DNA of 64,000 nucleotides from Rhodospirillaceae bacterium (GTDB lineage: Bacteria; Pseudomonadota; Alphaproteobacteria; Rhodospirillales; Rhodospirillaceae). Positions 61,317 through 64,000 of this stretch are shown piece after piece. Location: contig NSIP01000002.1 in NCBI GenBank assembly GCA_002737725.1, forward strand, positions 166,028 to 230,027, read 5' to 3'. Under the pieces are notes generated by a model. That model saw only the letters and a program-made list of their open reading frames with translations. It did no database searches and was not told the DNA's origin. How positions within the stretch are numbered: position 1 is the first letter of the stretch; every line of letters starts with the position of its first letter. The translations under genes and the position numbers were made by a program.

Positions 61317-63686
61317 ATGACGAAATGGTTGAAAACAGCGCTCGTCGCGACAACTTCAATCGCTGCTACCTTGTCAACAGCAGGACTCGAGAACAAGGCG
61401 TGGGGCCAAGAGTCGAAAGTAACGATAGAGGAAATTACGGTCACCGCCCGTAAACGAAACGAGTCTCTCCTCGAAGTTCCCCTCACCGTGACTGCGTTCA
61501 CGGCTGACGACATTGGGGCTAAGCAAATCAAAGAACTGAACGATATCGTCAATTACACGCCTGGCTTTTTCTATGGCACGCCAACCGTTGGCCGCAATGA
61601 CCGTTCAAATCGCCGCCTTCTCATTCGCGGAATGCAAGTTAATACCGATGTGCAGACTAAGCAGGCTGTGACTGTATTCATTGATGGCGCGCCGATCTTG
61701 GGCGGCGACATTGGCAGTACGGAAAATGCTGAGCGCATCGAAGTGGTGAAGGGGCCACAAAGTGCATATTTCGGGCGTGCCACGTTCGCGGGTGCGATCA
61801 ATCTGATTACGAAGACGCCGAACAAAGAATTCCAAGGTAAAGTCAAAGTCGAGGCCGGTCGATTCGGGTTGACGGATGTCGGGTTGTCGATGGAAGGCCC
61901 TGTAATTCAAGACCGGTTGCTCTATCGAGTCAGCGCCAGCCGATATGATACGGGCGGCCAATATACAAATTCTCTGGGCGGAAAAAAACTTGGTGCCCGA
62001 AAAACGGATGATTTTTCTGCGACGCTATACGCAACGCCAACCGACAATCTCAGCATAAAAACGCGAGCTCACTATTGGGAAGATAAAGATGGACCAAGCG
62101 CGTCATTCTCATACGGCTTTGGTAATGGGGCGGAATATTTCAACTGTAATCGCGGCGGTACGGCCGGCCGTGTGAATGGAAATAATAACTGGATCTGTGG
62201 AGAGCCGCCGTTCCCGAGGCCTGACCAAATCGGTGTCGATGTGGTTGTCACACCGGAAATTCGAAGCATACTTCTTGGAAACGCCGCGGTGCCTCCGAGT
62301 ACACTGCAGTTCCTATTCAATCCGCAATTCCTCAATGGATTTGGTTTGGAACGTCACGCACTGGAAACAAGTCTTGTTGCCGATTATCAGTTTTCTGGCG
62401 GCATCACGCTGTCGTCAATCACTGCTTATCACTTTAACAAATGGGCGGCGCTCTCAGATATTGACGGACGGCCCACGGCCAAACTGGGGCCTGCCTTCGA
62501 TACGCTGTTGTTGAACAATTCCGATTATTCGGACTTCAGCCAAGAGGCACGCGTGACTTCGGCCCCCGACGACAAATTGCGCTGGATGGTTGGTGGCAGC
62601 TACACAGATCAAGACGCAGCGAACACCAGCGGATTCAGGTTGCCACCAGGCACATTCCGATCGACCGCGGTTGGCTCTGTAAACCTCGTGAAGACGCACG
62701 GACTATTTGGGTCTGCTGCGTATGACATATTCGATCAATTGACGTTAAACGTGGAGGCCCGGCGGCAGTGGGACAAAATTTCCGACGGTGTGATCGCCGG
62801 CCTTGTTTTAAGCGACACGTTCAAGAGCTTCACGCCTCGCGTGGTGCTCGACTACAAGCCGACTGATGAGATTACAATTTACGCTAGCTGGGCAAAGGGC
62901 ACACGCCCAGGAACCTTTAATACATCGCTCGTGGGCCGGCCGCAGTCAGAGCTCGATCAAATCAGGGCTGCGATAAGTGCAGATATCAGCGTGCCAGAGG
63001 AGAGGCTTGACAGCTACGAAGTCGGTTTTAAGGGCCGGCTGTGGGACGGACGGGCATTCCTCACCGCTGCGATATATTCGGCGAAGTGGCGCGACCAGCA
63101 ATCGGTAGCCCTGACGCCGATAACCCGTGCGAATGGAACACTTGATCTTGTGACGGCCACCGGTTCTGGTGGAAAGACCAATCTATCGGGCGTTGAAATA
63201 GAAGGCGAGGCTCGCCTGACGGACAAACTGACAGTTGAGGGTACATTCGCTTACAACGATACGGACATTATTACCCGAGACTGCGGTGACTGTTTGCTTC
63301 TTCTCGGAGTCCGAGATGTGCTCGGATTGAATAAAGAAATGTCACGTACTCCAAAATATAAAGGTACCGTTTCGGCGAGCTATACTGATGAGCTGACCGC
63401 GGACTATAATTGGTTCACACGCGCCGATTATATCTACACGGGGAGTATGTTTGAAACTGAAGCCAATCTGACGACGACGGGCGCCGCAAAAAAGGTAAAT
63501 CTCCGTTTGGGCATTGAGAATGATACTCTCATGGTCGAAGTCTACGGAACGAATATCTTCAATGACAAAACCTTCACAGGTTACCAACGGCTTACTGACT
63601 TCCCCTTTGCTGCGAACCGCAGCGCCTTGGCAGTCGGATTGCCAAACCGGCCTGTTTATGGCGCGCGTGCGACGTACAAGTTCTGA
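61317..63686 (+). CDS. TonB-dependent outer-membrane receptor
   Basis: 789 residues. Signal peptide to about residue 30 (ending WGQ). TonB box region EEITVTA (38-44), plug domain with IEVVKGPQSAYFGRATFAGAINLITK-type strands (landmark in part) and a 22-strand-like barrel ending in RATYKF, whose final aromatic is the BAM signal. AGGTGA precedes the ATG. It is the outer-membrane entry that would feed the upstream solute-binding protein, CoA-transferase and acyl-CoA dehydrogenase. The ligand may be a bulky acid or siderophore-like compound. Confidence 0.93.
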   Translation: MTKWLKTALVATTSIAATLSTAGLENKAWGQESKVTIEEITVTARKRNESLLEVPLTVTAFTADDIGAKQIKELNDIVNYTPGFFYGTPTVGRNDRSNRRLLIRGMQVNTDVQTKQAVTVFIDGAPILGGDIGSTENAERIEVVKGPQSAYFGRATFAGAINLITKTPNKEFQGKVKVEAGRFGLTDVGLSMEGPVIQDRLLYRVSASRYDTGGQYTNSLGGKKLGARKTDDFSATLYATPTDNLSIKTRAHYWEDKDGPSASFSYGFGNGAEYFNCNRGGTAGRVNGNNNWICGEPPFPRPDQIGVDVVVTPEIRSILLGNAAVPPSTLQFLFNPQFLNGFGLERHALETSLVADYQFSGGITLSSITAYHFNKWAALSDIDGRPTAKLGPAFDTLLLNNSDYSDFSQEARVTSAPDDKLRWMVGGSYTDQDAANTSGFRLPPGTFRSTAVGSVNLVKTHGLFGSAAYDIFDQLTLNVEARRQWDKISDGVIAGLVLSDTFKSFTPRVVLDYKPTDEITIYASWAKGTRPGTFNTSLVGRPQSELDQIRAAISADISVPEERLDSYEVGFKGRLWDGRAFLTAAIYSAKWRDQQSVALTPITRANGTLDLVTATGSGGKTNLSGVEIEGEARLTDKLTVEGTFAYNDTDIITRDCGDCLLLLGVRDVLGLNKEMSRTPKYKGTVSASYTDELTADYNWFTRADYIYTGSMFETEANLTTTGAAKKVNLRLGIENDTLMVEVYGTNIFNDKTFTGYQRLTDFPFAANRSALAVGLPNRPVYGARATYKF

Positions 63687-63815
63687 GTTCAAAACTTAGA
63701 CTGCGGTCTGTCGGGGCACTGCTCATTTAGATAGACGTGAGGGGACTCCAGTGGCTGCTGAGCTGTCGGCACCGCGTGGTCAACGCTGCTGTAAAGCCCG
63801 CAAAGGCAACGCGCC

Positions 63816-63908
63816 ATGGCTGATTCTGAATTGAGACGCGAATGGGGAACAGTCTTCGCGGCGTCGATTGGTGTGATACTGACCAAAGTAGCAAACGCGG
63901 GGAACTAA
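63816..63908 (+). pseudogene. Possible remnant of an MFS transporter N terminus
   Basis: A 30-codon frame starting ATG at 63816 and stopping at 63908. Its product begins MADSELRREWGTVFAASIG, the look of an MFS N terminus before the first helix; compare EFRHHWRVVMAAAIG of the MFS gene at 38.7 kb. No helix series follows. A truncated gene or chance resemblance are both possible. Confidence 0.25.
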
Positions 63909-63912
63909 GATT

Positions 63913-64000
63913 ATGGTACGCTTTGCGCTTGCCGTTGCGCTGTTGGTACTCGCGCTCAAGCCGACGATCGCCGCCGAGCCTGTGAAAGTTTTAGGGCCTG
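63913..64000 (+). CDS. Exported protein, partial (runs off the window)
   Basis: ATG at 63913 opens a frame of 29 codons to the window end: a Sec signal peptide (MVRFALAVALLVLALKPTIAA) and a few mature residues (EPVKVLGP). GGGGAA upstream supports the start. The rest of the protein lies outside the window, so its family is unknown. Confidence 0.55.
   Translation, partial: MVRFALAVALLVLALKPTIAAEPVKVLGP

Noticed and set aside
63689..63886. 65-codon minus-strand frame after the TonB receptor
   Set aside because: No ribosome site and no recognised similarity; the region more likely holds the leader of the following exported protein.
1..64000. CRISPR arrays, insertion sequences, prophage genes, tRNA or rRNA genes
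   Set aside because: Looked for regular short repeats, transposase motifs, phage structural genes, TPsiC-like arms and conserved rRNA blocks by eye; none was found. A tRNAscan-SE and Infernal run would be decisive.

Overview
The window is a gene-dense stretch of a Gram-negative bacterial chromosome, most likely a proteobacterium and plausibly an alphaproteobacterium. The support is two TonB-dependent receptors, an ABC-type O-antigen exporter, a TRAP solute receptor, Tat and lipoprotein export signals, and the general style of its catabolic enzymes. That lineage is inferred from family content; no rRNA, tRNA or taxonomic marker is present. No insertion sequence, prophage, CRISPR array or replication origin was found. 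The gene content (transporters, CoA chemistry, flavin enzymes, secreted proteins of unknown function) is that of a versatile heterotroph.

Layout. 1-5.1 kb: a Nu-class glutathione transferase, threonine ammonia-lyase, an FkbM methyltransferase, an EamA permease and an orphan TRAP receptor. 5.2-11.3 kb: a co-directional run of zinc alcohol dehydrogenase, M24 (creatinase-like) enzyme and two tandem ThDP-dependent paralogs. 11.4-16.2 kb: a mixed group with a Dabb protein, an SDR that appears to carry a signal peptide, an exported VOC protein, MsrA, a secreted sulfatase-modifying-factor-like protein and a serine hydrolase. 16.3-23.6 kb: a surface-polysaccharide locus (glycosyltransferase, rfbBDAC for dTDP-L-rhamnose, wzm/wzt, and a nucleotide-sugar epimerase on the other strand).

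23.9-39.9 kb is the most unusual part. It starts with a cytochrome c / calcium-repeat / GLUG-repeat fusion, a Tat-exported beta-propeller, a membrane-anchored NmrA-like protein and an exported SnoaL-like protein, facing a divergent TonB receptor. After a 0.7 kb non-coding gap comes a coupled set: an unrecognised secreted protein, a heme-motif DUF1587/1592-family lipoprotein, a Tat-exported DUF1552 protein and a protein with three COG4315-type repeats. Cupins, a CHRD protein and an MFS transporter follow. It reads as an envelope system of unknown chemistry.

39.9-51.4 kb: a catabolic island with a methyltransferase, alpha/beta-hydrolase, cupin, ornithine-cyclodeaminase relative, PEP-mutase/isocitrate-lyase relative, MFS carrier, GMC oxidoreductase, two further flavoenzymes and a phytanoyl-CoA dioxygenase-like enzyme, ending at a LysR regulator. 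The intergenic regions at its two ends carry the same 19-bp dyad, CCATGC-N7-GCATGG, which contains a symmetric T-N11-A LysR box; this suggests one regulator for both ends. 52.5-63.7 kb: an MFS exporter, a second secreted sulfatase-modifying-factor-like protein, then IclR regulator, tandem-fused class III CoA-transferase, acyl-CoA dehydrogenase, peptide/nickel-type solute-binding protein and TonB receptor. The last group looks like an uptake, CoA-activation and oxidation unit. The window ends inside a further exported protein.
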